Assembly (NCBI GenBank): GCA_903822545.1
Contig: CAIJPN010000121.1
Location: 62,001-126,000 of the forward strand
Length of the DNA stretch: 64,000 bases
From: an uncultured Anaerolineae bacterium
GTDB lineage: Bacteria; Chloroflexota; Anaerolineae; Anaerolineales; Villigracilaceae
Reading direction: 5' to 3'
Each line of letters opens with the position of its first letter. The stretch's first letter is position 1. Shown here one piece after another: positions 42,909-51,513 of this stretch. Made by a program: the position numbers and the translations under genes. The notes below the pieces were generated by a model, which searched no databases, was not told the DNA's origin, and saw nothing but the letters and a program-made list of their open reading frames with translations.

Positions 42909-45900
42909 TTATGGAAGGTCGCGGGTCAGGCTGAAACCGTCGAACCAGGCTGTCCCACCCCACTTCTTGTAGATGATCAGATAACGGATGGAAGTATAGG
43001 CTGCCGGGGCGACGAAAGATTTGCTAACTTTCTGCCAGGTGTGCGTGCCAGTGTTGAAGTTGGCCGTTACGGTGCCAACGGTGGTGCTGCCATTCATGAA
43101 GATGACGCGCAGCGCATAGATGCCCGCAGTTGGAACGCGATCGGCTTTGCTCCAGGCGGTGAGCGTGAAGGCATCACCGGCTTTGCCGCTCTTTGAAACC
43201 ACCTGCATAAGGGCTTTGTTCATGCCATTGCCGGTGAATTTCATCGAGTATTTGCCACCCTGGAAGGTGGATGCTACCAATCTGTCTGCGCCGCGGGTGA
43301 TGTAGCTGGCACTCCAGTAGGCAGGCAGGTAGTATGAGCTGAGCATCTCAAAGTTGCCATTCCGGAGATATGACAGGTAGGATAGGTTCGCGCCACGCAC
43401 ATTGTCCAGTTTGAAGCTGCCAGCGCTGGTGGGGAATACGAAGCCGTAACCGCGCACCCGATTCAGCAGCGGGGCGATATTGCTGGCGGCTCCAGCAGGT
43501 TGGGTCGCGCTGGATTTGAAGCTGTCGAAGGGTAGCGTGACCAGTTTCCAACTGCTGGAGTCATCTACAAAGCTGGATTCAAAGCGTTGGGCATTGTCGG
43601 GGGCCTGATAGACGCGGACATAGTCCACAGTCATGCTTTGGGGGAAGGTGGTGCTGACATCGGGGTAGCCAGGCCATTTACCGCCGACTGCCACGTTCAT
43701 GAGGATGAAGAAGGGTTTGTTGAAGACCCATTTGTCTGCCGGAACATCCGATTCGTTGGCAGTGAAGTAGTTGTAACCATCAAAGTACCAGCGGATTTGG
43801 GTGGGTTCCCATTCGATGGCGTAGGTATGGAAGTCATCGTGCAGGGTTTGGCTGGTTTCGTAGGGGCCGCTGCCAATGCCGGATACGCCGGAGTAGTCAG
43901 GGCCGTGGATGGTGCCGTATATCGTGCTCTGTTCACTGGCCTTGCCAATGTTTTCCATGATGTCGATTTCACCGGAGCCAGGCCATGGATTGGTTTCGAT
44001 ATCGCTGCCAAGCATCCAGAAGGCGGGCCAAACTCCCTGTCCATACGGGATTTTGATGCGGGCTTCGACGCGGCCATAGGTGAAGTCGATTTTGTCCTTG
44101 GTGATCAGGCGGGCCGATGTGTAAGCGCAGGGCTGGGTGCCGCTGCCGTTGGGGCCATAGGCGCATTCGAGGTCGGTGGTGCTGGTATCTTCGGGTTTGG
44201 CGGTGATGACCAGGTTGCCGCTGCCATCCAGCGCAGAGTTATCGGTGCTGGCGGTGTAATACTCATATTCATTGTTGCCCCAACCCTGGCCACCGATATC
44301 GTGATTCCAGTAAGTGGCATCGGGAGCCGTGCCAGCTGTGCCAGTGAATTCATCGCTCCAGGCTAGTGTCCAGCCGGTGGGGCCGGGATCGGCCTGCCCG
44401 TCAAGCAGTTTCACTTTAACGAGTTTGCCGCTGCTGCTACCTTTGTACCAGAAGCGCAGGGCGTTGTAGCCGGTCAAATCGCGGCTGGTGGAGAGCAAAC
44501 GGGTGAAGCTGGCGCTGGCCGGGTAGCTGCCCGAGAGTACGTAGTTGGCCGGGTACTGACCGGGGATGGCGTTGGCTGAACCTGCCACGATCTCTTCCCA
44601 GGTGAGGTCAATGCTGCCAAACGGGTTGCTGACCAGGCGTGCTGCCGCCGGGAGGCCGTTTTCGAAATCATCGATGATGCTGGCGTCAATGGTATCAATG
44701 TTCTTGATGCCGAGGAATGCCCAGGTTTTGTAGCCAAGCACCGCGTTCGATGGGGCAGATAAGGTGACCTTGAAGTTCAGGGTTGCTTTAACTTTGCCAT
44801 CATCAATGGTCTGGATGACAAGTGTCTTGGCAGTTTGGCCGGGAGCGAAGGTCAGCGTGCCGGTGGCATTGCTGGCGTTGTAGTTGATACCTGCCAGGGC
44901 AGTGTTGGGCGTGACCGCATAATCCACCGTCACGGTGGAGGCGGAAGCACCGTTGAGCATCACTTTAACGGTGATGGGCTGGCCTTCGTTTGCGCCGTAA
45001 GCATAAGCGGAGGATTCCACCCGTACTGTCAGTGGGTTGGCAGAAAGGTTGCCGTACAGGCTGTAATCGGCCAGGTAGGCGGTTTTTGCGCCCGTGCTGC
45101 CGGGCATGCCGAAGGCGTAGCCGGAAACCTGCGTCAGGTTCAGGCCATCATTCGGGGCGCCGTCCGGCTGGAAATCGGAATCTTTACGACGCTGGAAGGC
45201 TGAGAAGGGGATGCGGAAGAATTGCCAGCCGGTGTAATTATCCACAAAGCGGTAGTAATAGCGTTCCGCGGAATCGCCGGTGGAACCCAGGGCCTGGTTG
45301 TCAAAAATTTCGGTCTGGATGGTGCCGCCGGTGTTGTTGCCATACATCCAGAAGCTGATACCGTCATAGCGGCTCCAATCCTGGCTGACCCAGTCGTTGC
45401 CGCTTTCGAGGGCGTGGGTGAATCCGCCCCAACTGCCGATGTTGTAATCAATTTTCAGTACCGATTTGGCACCAACCTGTCCGGGTAGGGCCAGGTCCGC
45501 GCTGGCAAGCACGCTTTTGGTGGAAAGCTGGACATTGCCGTTTTCACTGCCCCATGGCGCAAAACCGATGGCTGTGTTGAACGGATTGTAGATGGGTGAG
45601 ACGCTGCCGCTGTAATCGTCGATAACTTTGGTGTTGGGCGGGGTGTCATCATCTGCGATAGATAATACGGCAGTGCTGGTGGTGCCGAGCGTGGCAGCAG
45701 AGGGGTTCGAAAGCGTCAGGTTGATGGTTTTGGGAAGGTTGTAAACCGCATTATCGGCAACCGTGACCGTGAAGGTTTTGCTGGTGTCACCAGCGGCGAA
45801 GTTGAGAGTGCCAGATGCGGCGGTGTAATGGGTGCCATCCACAGCGGTGCCATCCGAGGTGGCATAATCCACGCTGGTAGCCACAGTGGTGGCTGTACTC

Positions 45901-47129
45901 AAGTTGACTGTGATGGTGGCGGTGCCTGCGGATTCATTTACCGAGTAGGTAGCTGCGCTAAAGTTGACACGTGGAACAATGATGTCGACTCCGCCGCCGT
46001 AAGGAGCGATGTTATCCATCCAAAATGCTCCTGAACCGGCCGGGACAAGCATGGAGTAACCCCAGATCGTGCTGAGATCAATGCTATCGCCCAGGGCGGC
46101 GCCGGGGTTGTGGTCAGTGCGTTTGGTGAAGGCGCTCCACGGGATGTTGAAGAATCGCCAGTTACTGAAGTTGTCGGTAAATTCATACTGGAACAGGTTG
46201 GAAGCGCCTGCATTTGCGCCAGCCGTCTTTAGCTCGACGCGCATTGCCAGGCCAGTGTTGCCGCCTTTGTACCAGAAGCTCAATCCCTGGTATTTGCTCC
46301 AATCTTCGGATGTGGAAAATGGATAGGTCAGGCCACCGTAGTCTGTGACGGTGTAGGTGAGTTTTGTCACTGTGGTGCTATTCTGTAGCGGCACAGTGGG
46401 CAGGTTGCTGGTTTCTGTGGTTAGTGTGGCTGATGACCCACCCCCGGCAAAGGTGCCAAAACCACTGGGAATGGTGGGGGAACCCTGGAAATCGACCAAG
46501 CTGCCGTAGCCGGTAACAGAAACTTCATCGAGAGAGAAGCTGCCAGATGCTCCAGCGGGCAGTTGGAGGGAGTAGCCCCAAATCTCGGTCAGGTCAATGG
46601 TGCTGCCGAAGGCTGAACCTGGATTCCATCCGGTGCTTTGGGCAAAGCTGGAGAAGGGGATGGAGAAGTAGCGCCATTCGGTGGAATTGTCAGTGAAGGG
46701 GTAGAGGAAGAGATTGGCTCCCCCAGGGGCAGCGCCATTGGACTTAAGTTCGACATTGATGACTGCACCGGAGTTGCTGCCTTTGTACCAGAAGCGCAGG
46801 GCCTGGTAGCCGCTCAGGTCGAGCGGGCTGGTAAAATCGCGGGTGACACCGCCCCAGGTAACGATATTGAAGCTGAGGGTTGCAACCGTGGTGCCGTTGT
46901 TGGTGGGGATGGTCGGCAGGTCAGCGGTGGCTGTGCCCAGGGAAGTTGTTCCAGGCGGGTCGACAAACGTGACAAAGCCGCTTGGGATGCCACTCTGGAA
47001 ATCATCCAGGAAAGGCAGTGGGGTATCGGGCGCTGCTTTGACTGTAGCAGCCTGCCCAATTGTTGAAAAAGCCAGGGCAAGCAACAATACGATTGAAAGT
47101 ATCCGATGTTGTAGCAACGAACGGTGCAT
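42909..47129 (-). CDS. Secreted multidomain GH16 beta-glucanase (laminarinase-like) with nested CBM
   Basis: A 1406-aa extracellular enzyme. Residues 1-32 are a signal peptide. Three CBM11/CIA30-like domains (about 38-208, 212-378, 500-693) are separated by two Calx-beta domains (385-495, 699-808). A fourth CBM begins near 817. The GH16 catalytic domain (about 918-1176) has the active motif GEIDIMENIG (nucleophile Glu1054, acid/base Glu1059). After it the second half of the fourth CBM resumes (about 1180-1247), so GH16 is inserted in the CBM. A final sugar-binding-like domain ends at 1404. AGGAGG precedes the chosen ATG by 7 nt. Substrate is probably laminarin or another beta-1,3-glucan, from the family motif. 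Confidence 0.9.
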   Translation of the reverse strand: MHRSLLQHRILSIVLLLALAFSTIGQAATVKAAPDTPLPFLDDFQSGIPSGFVTFVDPPGTTSLGTATADLPTIPTNNGTTVATLSFNIVTWGGVTRDFTSPLDLSGYQALRFWYKGSNSGAVINVELKSNGAAPGGANLFLYPFTDNSTEWRYFSIPFSSFAQSTGWNPGSAFGSTIDLTEIWGYSLQLPAGASGSFSLDEVSVTGYGSLVDFQGSPTIPSGFGTFAGGGSSATLTTETSNLPTVPLQNSTTVTKLTYTVTDYGGLTYPFSTSEDWSKYQGLSFWYKGGNTGLAMRVELKTAGANAGASNLFQYEFTDNFSNWRFFNIPWSAFTKRTDHNPGAALGDSIDLSTIWGYSMLVPAGSGAFWMDNIAPYGGGVDIIVPRVNFSAATYSVNESAGTATITVNLSTATTVATSVDYATSDGTAVDGTHYTAASGTLNFAAGDTSKTFTVTVADNAVYNLPKTINLTLSNPSAATLGTTSTAVLSIADDDTPPNTKVIDDYSGSVSPIYNPFNTAIGFAPWGSENGNVQLSTKSVLASADLALPGQVGAKSVLKIDYNIGSWGGFTHALESGNDWVSQDWSRYDGISFWMYGNNTGGTIQTEIFDNQALGSTGDSAERYYYRFVDNYTGWQFFRIPFSAFQRRKDSDFQPDGAPNDGLNLTQVSGYAFGMPGSTGAKTAYLADYSLYGNLSANPLTVRVESSAYAYGANEGQPITVKVMLNGASASTVTVDYAVTPNTALAGINYNASNATGTLTFAPGQTAKTLVIQTIDDGKVKATLNFKVTLSAPSNAVLGYKTWAFLGIKNIDTIDASIIDDFENGLPAAARLVSNPFGSIDLTWEEIVAGSANAIPGQYPANYVLSGSYPASASFTRLLSTSRDLTGYNALRFWYKGSSSGKLVKVKLLDGQADPGPTGWTLAWSDEFTGTAGTAPDATYWNHDIGGQGWGNNEYEYYTASTDNSALDGSGNLVITAKPEDTSTTDLECAYGPNGSGTQPCAYTSARLITKDKIDFTYGRVEARIKIPYGQGVWPAFWMLGSDIETNPWPGSGEIDIMENIGKASEQSTIYGTIHGPDYSGVSGIGSGPYETSQTLHDDFHTYAIEWEPTQIRWYFDGYNYFTANESDVPADKWVFNKPFFILMNVAVGGKWPGYPDVSTTFPQSMTVDYVRVYQAPDNAQRFESSFVDDSSSWKLVTLPFDSFKSSATQPAGAASNIAPLLNRVRGYGFVFPTSAGSFKLDNVRGANLSYLSYLRNGNFEMLSSYYLPAYWSASYITRGADRLVASTFQGGKYSMKFTGNGMNKALMQVVSKSGKAGDAFTLTAWSKADRVPTAGIYALRVIFMNGSTTVGTVTANFNTGTHTWQKVSKSFVAPAAYTSIRYLIIYKKWGGTAWFDGFSLTRDLP

Positions 47130-47328
47130 AGAGGGACCTCCTGAGCATAAACGGAATGGCACCTCCTACAATGGAGGATTGTGACAAGGATAAATCCTCC
47201 CACTGGATAAATTTCGCACATGCTGAACCGGTTTTAGCACAAAACGGAGATTCGTCAGCCGGTAGTCATCCATTCAGATCTGGTTGAGAAGTGGTAAAAG
47301 ATGGGCAAAAACGAAAGATGGAGTCGGA

Positions 47329-47720
47329 ATGACAAATTTTGCCAAACCTGGAGATTTTTGCCCGAATGAAACATGTTCGAAGTATCAAAAAATAGAAGAG
47401 AACCCAACCAAGCCGAAGATTATCAAGGCTGGTAAAACAAAAGCGGGCATACAGCGTTATGAGTGCAAAACTTGCCACCAGACATTCACAGAAACCAAAG
47501 GTGCGCTGTTTTACCGGAAACAAACCCCAGCAAGTGAAATTCTGGAGACATTGGCTCTGTTGGTGGCGAAAGCAATGAACGCTTCCCAGCAGATATAACC
47601 GGCGAGTTTATGCGCGCCACCATGCTTGATATAAACAGTCGCTTGCGAGTAGCAATGGAGGTCGAACAGAATGAGATTTTAGCCAGCCAAAGCATCTTCG
47701 AAATACCCAGAATTTGCTGA
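47329..47720 (+). pseudogene. IS1-like zinc-ribbon transposase remnant
   Basis: The N-terminus, starting at ATG 47329, is a transposase zinc ribbon: two Cys pairs (CPNETC and YECKTCHQTF) and TPASEILETLALLVAKAMNA. That frame stops at 47598. From 47601 another frame reads GEFMRATMLDINSRLRVAMEV and ends at 47720, matching the catalytic core start that lies some 65 codons further on in intact proteins. The intervening helix-turn-helix stretch is missing, and the C-terminal core is lost as well, so it is broken. No flanking inverted repeats or target duplications were seen. Confidence 0.65.
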
Positions 47721-48278
47721 AAAAAGCAAAAAATAATTGAAACCCGGCCATTTTTTGAGTAGAATTTTGTTAAATGAACAGGTGAGTGCATCCGAAGGGA
47801 AACGCCAAACCCCATAACGCCAGGGGCAAATTCAACACTGCGCATTTTTATCATTGCGATTCATTTTCTGGGTTCCCGGATTAGCAAGTCACTCCCTGCC
47901 TTTATGAGTCTTCTCACAAAAACGGGTGAATTTTTGCCCTACAGTGAGTGACTTCACTGCAAAAAGGTTATTCTCACCACGGAGATACGGAGTTTTTGAG
48001 TTTTTCCTGGCAGGAAATTCACGTTTTTGACAACAAACTGGCGTTTTTCTCTCCGTGCACTCTGTGGCATTGTGGTTTTATGCTTTTTGCAGTAGGCTCA
48101 TGAGTGTTTCACCACGGAGAAAAACCTTAAAAATCCGTGTCACGGTGGTTTCTTGGGTTTTCCAGACCGGTTTTCTGACCAGTAAATCTTTGCGGCTCAG
48201 CGACTTGGCGTTCAGCCTTGCCCCGAGATTTTGAGAAGCTGCGCCTTTTTATTCAAAATATTGGTACAAGAGGCTTCC
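47721..48278. repeat. Intergenic region with CACCACGGAG-type inverted repeats (47975-48076 and 48110-48150)
   Basis: About 550 bp without a gene. Two stretches share CACCACGGAGA. The first (47975-47992) has an imperfect inverse at 48051-48076, ending in the complementary TGTGGT. The second (48110-48120) pairs with TCCGTGTCACGGTGG at 48134-48148. Such CACCACGGAGAC-like palindromes recur in many bacterial genomes as dispersed elements. No ribosome-site-supported frame was found here. Confidence 0.6.
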
Positions 48279-50207
48279 ATGAAACGAAAACACCAGGATT
48301 TGTTTACCGACCTGCGCAAACACGCCAAAAATTTACTACTTGAGCGAAAAACCCCATCCATTGATGTCACATCACTGGAAGATGCAAAGCGTCTCATCGC
48401 CGAGCTACAGATTCACCAGATTGAGCTGGAAATGCAGACCGATGAACTGCGCCAGGCCCAGGCACAACTGGCCTTGGAGCGGGAAAAATACGCAGACCTG
48501 TATAATTTTGCGCCGGTGGCATATTTTATTTTTGATGAGCGGGATATCATCATCGACCTGAACCTGACCGCCACACAATTGCTTGGGAATTCACGCCGTT
48601 TCCTGCTGAACCGTCCCATCGCGCCCTATATCACAGCAGCGTCACTGCAAATCTTTGTGGAGCATCGCCAGCAGGCTCTTGAAACGCGCTCACCGCAAAC
48701 CTGCGAGCTGATCTTGCGCCCGCGTAACGGCACGCAAATCTGCATCCAGGCGCAAACAATCGCCTTGTATCCACTCACAGACGGTATCCAGCTCTGGCGG
48801 TCGGTGATGGTGGATATTACTGAGCGGAAAAAAGCAGAAGAACAATTGAAAGAAAGCCAGGCGCTGTATGAGTCACTGGTCAACATATTGCCCCAAAGTA
48901 TTTACCGGATAGACCTGGATGAAAGACTGACATTTATCAATGAAACCCTGCGCGAAAGTCTCGGCCTCCCCCTTGAACAGGTGATCGGGAAAACTGCCCA
49001 TGATTTTTACCCGCCAGACCTGGCACAAAAATATCACATAGACAACCTGAAAGTGATTGAAACCGGGAAAACACTGAACATTATCGAGGAAAACAATTCG
49101 CCCCTGACCGGCGAAAAATCAATTGTGGAAGTGATTAAAATCCCGATCCTGGATTCGGATGGGAAAATCTTTGGGATACAGGGCATTTTCTGGGATATCA
49201 CCGAGCGCAAACTGGCCGAGATGAAACTGCGCGAGAGCGAAGAAAAATTCCACGCGATCATCGAAAATTCCCGGGAGGGGATTATGCTGATCGACGAGCA
49301 GGGAATCATCATCGAGTGGAATTCTGCCCAGGAACAGCTGATGGGAATCCCACGCAGCGAAGCAGTCGGCCAGCCCGCCTGGGAGATTCAGAATCAGCAA
49401 ATGCCGCCAGAGCACTTCGAGAACCTGACACAAACATTTCTTAAGGAAAGTTTGCTAAAAATCCTGGAAACGGGGCATGCCGAACACTTTAACCAGCCAT
49501 CTGAAAGGGTCATCAAAACCCCGGATGGTGAAACAAAGTTCGCATTGCAGCACACCTTTGTAATCAAAACAGCCAGGGGCTACCGCCTGTGCAACTTTGC
49601 GCATGATATCACCCAGCGAAAACAGGCTGAACAAGAATTGCAAAAGGCCAATGAACAACTGCGTATTCAACTGGATGAAATCCAATCGCTCCAGGCCAGC
49701 CTGCGTGAACAAGCCATTCGCGACGGTCTGACCGGATTGTATAACCGCCGCTACTTGAATGAAACCAGCGAACGCGAACTGTCACACGCCGAGCGTGACA
49801 ATTACCCCATCAGTATCATGATGATCGACATTGACTACTTCAAACGTTTGAATGATACCCACGGACACCAGGCGGGCGACGATGTATTAAAGGCGCTCAG
49901 CAGTTTATTGCACAATGGGATCCGCCAAAGCGATATTGCCTGTCGGTATGGCGGCGAGGAATTCATCATCTTGATGCCAGAAGTGGGCAGAGCAGATGCG
50001 ATTCGCCGGGCCGATGCGCTCCGCAAGGAGTTTAGCAGCCAGCAGGTTTACTACCAGAAGGAAGCATTATCCGCAACCATCTCGATTGGGATCGCCACTT
50101 ACCCTGAAAACGGCACCACGATGGATGAAGTTATCAAAGCGGCAGATTCAGCCCTGTATGCAGCCAAACAGGCCGGGCGCAACTGTGTGCGCGCCTGGGA
50201 AACTTGA
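48279..50207 (+). CDS. Multi-PAS diguanylate cyclase (PAS-PAS-PAS-GGDEF)
   Basis: Cytosolic cyclic-di-GMP synthase of 642 aa. A coiled-coil lead (about 1-75) is followed by three PAS domains near residues 80-200, 205-325 and 335-460. The GGDEF domain (about 490-640) has an intact GGEEF loop (RYGGEEFIILMPEV) and an RQSD I-site five residues before. GGDEF begins AIRDGLTGLYNRRYL. The start at 48279 has GAGG close upstream. Its N-terminal 190 residues resemble those of the giant kinase at 55026-60875, so the two may read related cues. No EAL domain is present. Confidence 0.9.
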   Translation: MKRKHQDLFTDLRKHAKNLLLERKTPSIDVTSLEDAKRLIAELQIHQIELEMQTDELRQAQAQLALEREKYADLYNFAPVAYFIFDERDIIIDLNLTATQLLGNSRRFLLNRPIAPYITAASLQIFVEHRQQALETRSPQTCELILRPRNGTQICIQAQTIALYPLTDGIQLWRSVMVDITERKKAEEQLKESQALYESLVNILPQSIYRIDLDERLTFINETLRESLGLPLEQVIGKTAHDFYPPDLAQKYHIDNLKVIETGKTLNIIEENNSPLTGEKSIVEVIKIPILDSDGKIFGIQGIFWDITERKLAEMKLRESEEKFHAIIENSREGIMLIDEQGIIIEWNSAQEQLMGIPRSEAVGQPAWEIQNQQMPPEHFENLTQTFLKESLLKILETGHAEHFNQPSERVIKTPDGETKFALQHTFVIKTARGYRLCNFAHDITQRKQAEQELQKANEQLRIQLDEIQSLQASLREQAIRDGLTGLYNRRYLNETSERELSHAERDNYPISIMMIDIDYFKRLNDTHGHQAGDDVLKALSSLLHNGIRQSDIACRYGGEEFIILMPEVGRADAIRRADALRKEFSSQQVYYQKEALSATISIGIATYPENGTTMDEVIKAADSALYAAKQAGRNCVRAWET

Positions 50208-50209
50208 AC

Positions 50210-51205
50210 CTACTCCCCCAGCAGTTTGTGCAGGCGTTTTTCGATGCGGTTGACAAACTCGGCGGCCTGGTTGTGCAAGCTGGGATTGGAACTGTTGAAA
50301 ACAAAATTTACCATCCCCAGGCCGCGCGCGGCGATGAATGCGCTGATCTCACCAGGCTGGCGCTCAGGCCACGGGCTGTGGCGGGAATATCCAGCCTGGA
50401 ATGCCGCCCGCAGCGCCGGATAATCTTCCCGGTCAATGAAATAATACAGGCTGGTGGCAATATCCTGCACCGGCCAGCCCCACATCAGGTCTTCAAAATC
50501 GATGGGCGAAAGCACCCCGCGTGAATAACGCACATTCCACTGGTGCAGGTCGCCGTGCAAGATGCGCATCGGTTCGCCGCCAGCTTTCAGCTGGTCGATG
50601 GCTGTTTGGGCCCAGTGGAGGGCCTGCTGGTAAATGGCACGCTGCCCAGGGCTGAAAAGGGTGGCGAAACGCGCATCAAACAAGATAAAAGGCTCCGGGA
50701 AAGGGAAAACCCGGTCAAAGCGCAGCAGGTCAAGTTCTGGCGCGGGGCGATAGGTCAGGGCCTGGGTGTGGAGCCTGGCCATCAATTCCCCCAATTTTTC
50801 CATATTTTGGAGGGAGATATGTTCGGCCAGGTTGGTGCCCGGCACCCAGGAGAAGATTGCGCACAGGCGCGGCTCTGGCACACCGGGAACGGCGGCTTCG
50901 ACCACCAGGCTGCCATCGCGGGCCGGGAGCGGGCGCGGCGCACCCAGGGCGGTATCGCGCGCCAGGGCTGCCAGCCAATCCATCTCGGCGGTGATGTGCT
51001 GACGGTTGTGCCCGGTTTCGGGCAGGCTGACGCGCAAAATCCACTTTTCCCCGGCGCGCGTATCCAGCCGGAAAATACCGTTCAGGTTGTTGGTGACCAG
51101 GCGCAGCCGGGCAATATCCAGGTCATAGTGTTCGAGCGCCTTCAGTGCCAGCGGGCGCAGGCGGCGCGCCTGTCCGCGCTCGCTCAAAGATTGGTAGGGT
51201 TTCAT
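50210..51205 (-). CDS. Phosphotransferase (APH / homoserine-kinase-like fold)
   Basis: Small-molecule kinase of the aminoglycoside phosphotransferase superfamily, 331 aa. The catalytic loop MRILHGDLHQWNVRYS and the DFG-like PIDFEDLMWGWPVQDIA are intact. The nucleotide-binding N-lobe (LVTNNLNGIFRLDT and KWILRVSL) is less conserved. It may phosphorylate a sugar, choline or amino alcohol; nothing indicates antibiotic resistance. Its ATG overlaps the stop codon of a short upstream frame (51202-51303) in ATGA form. The neighbouring genes run convergent or divergent, so it is probably part of a one- or two-gene unit. Confidence 0.85.
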   Translation of the reverse strand: MKPYQSLSERGQARRLRPLALKALEHYDLDIARLRLVTNNLNGIFRLDTRAGEKWILRVSLPETGHNRQHITAEMDWLAALARDTALGAPRPLPARDGSLVVEAAVPGVPEPRLCAIFSWVPGTNLAEHISLQNMEKLGELMARLHTQALTYRPAPELDLLRFDRVFPFPEPFILFDARFATLFSPGQRAIYQQALHWAQTAIDQLKAGGEPMRILHGDLHQWNVRYSRGVLSPIDFEDLMWGWPVQDIATSLYYFIDREDYPALRAAFQAGYSRHSPWPERQPGEISAFIAARGLGMVNFVFNSSNPSLHNQAAEFVNRIEKRLHKLLGE

Positions 51206-51303
51206 GCTGGTCTCCTGCCCAGCGCAACCAGCGTGGCGGCGGTGGCGAGATCGAGCACACGCCCGCCGGGGAGATGGCCGAGGATGTTTTTGGGGTCTGG
51301 CAT
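51202..51303 (-). pseudogene. Truncated N-terminus of a class I methyltransferase
   Basis: A 33-codon frame with its own ribosome site (AAGGA, 7 nt before the ATG) reads NILGHLPGGRVLDLATAATL then stops, overlapping the phosphotransferase start by ATGA. PGGRVLDLAT is the usual motif I lead of SAM-dependent methyltransferases, but the glycines after it are replaced. It looks like a decayed gene head whose translation may still couple to the next gene. A genuine leader peptide is the alternative. Confidence 0.5.
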
Positions 51304-51513
51304 GAACGTTTCCTTAATGGTTGATTTGACATCAAGCTGACAAACTGGGTTTGACACGGTAATTTTACTGCCGATGCTGCGAAGCTGCCTGGGCGGTTTG
51401 CGGTCATTCTCGAGCTGGCCTGCCCCGTGACAACCGACGGATTGGAGTCTTTCTGATTATTGCCGAAAGTGCGATAATGGAGCCAGACGAGATGCATTTC
51501 CAGAGGAGCGAAG

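Noticed and set aside
51123-51497. Minus-strand frame overlapping the methyltransferase head
   Set aside because: Runs in a different frame across a gene start and the upstream gap, with no conserved features.
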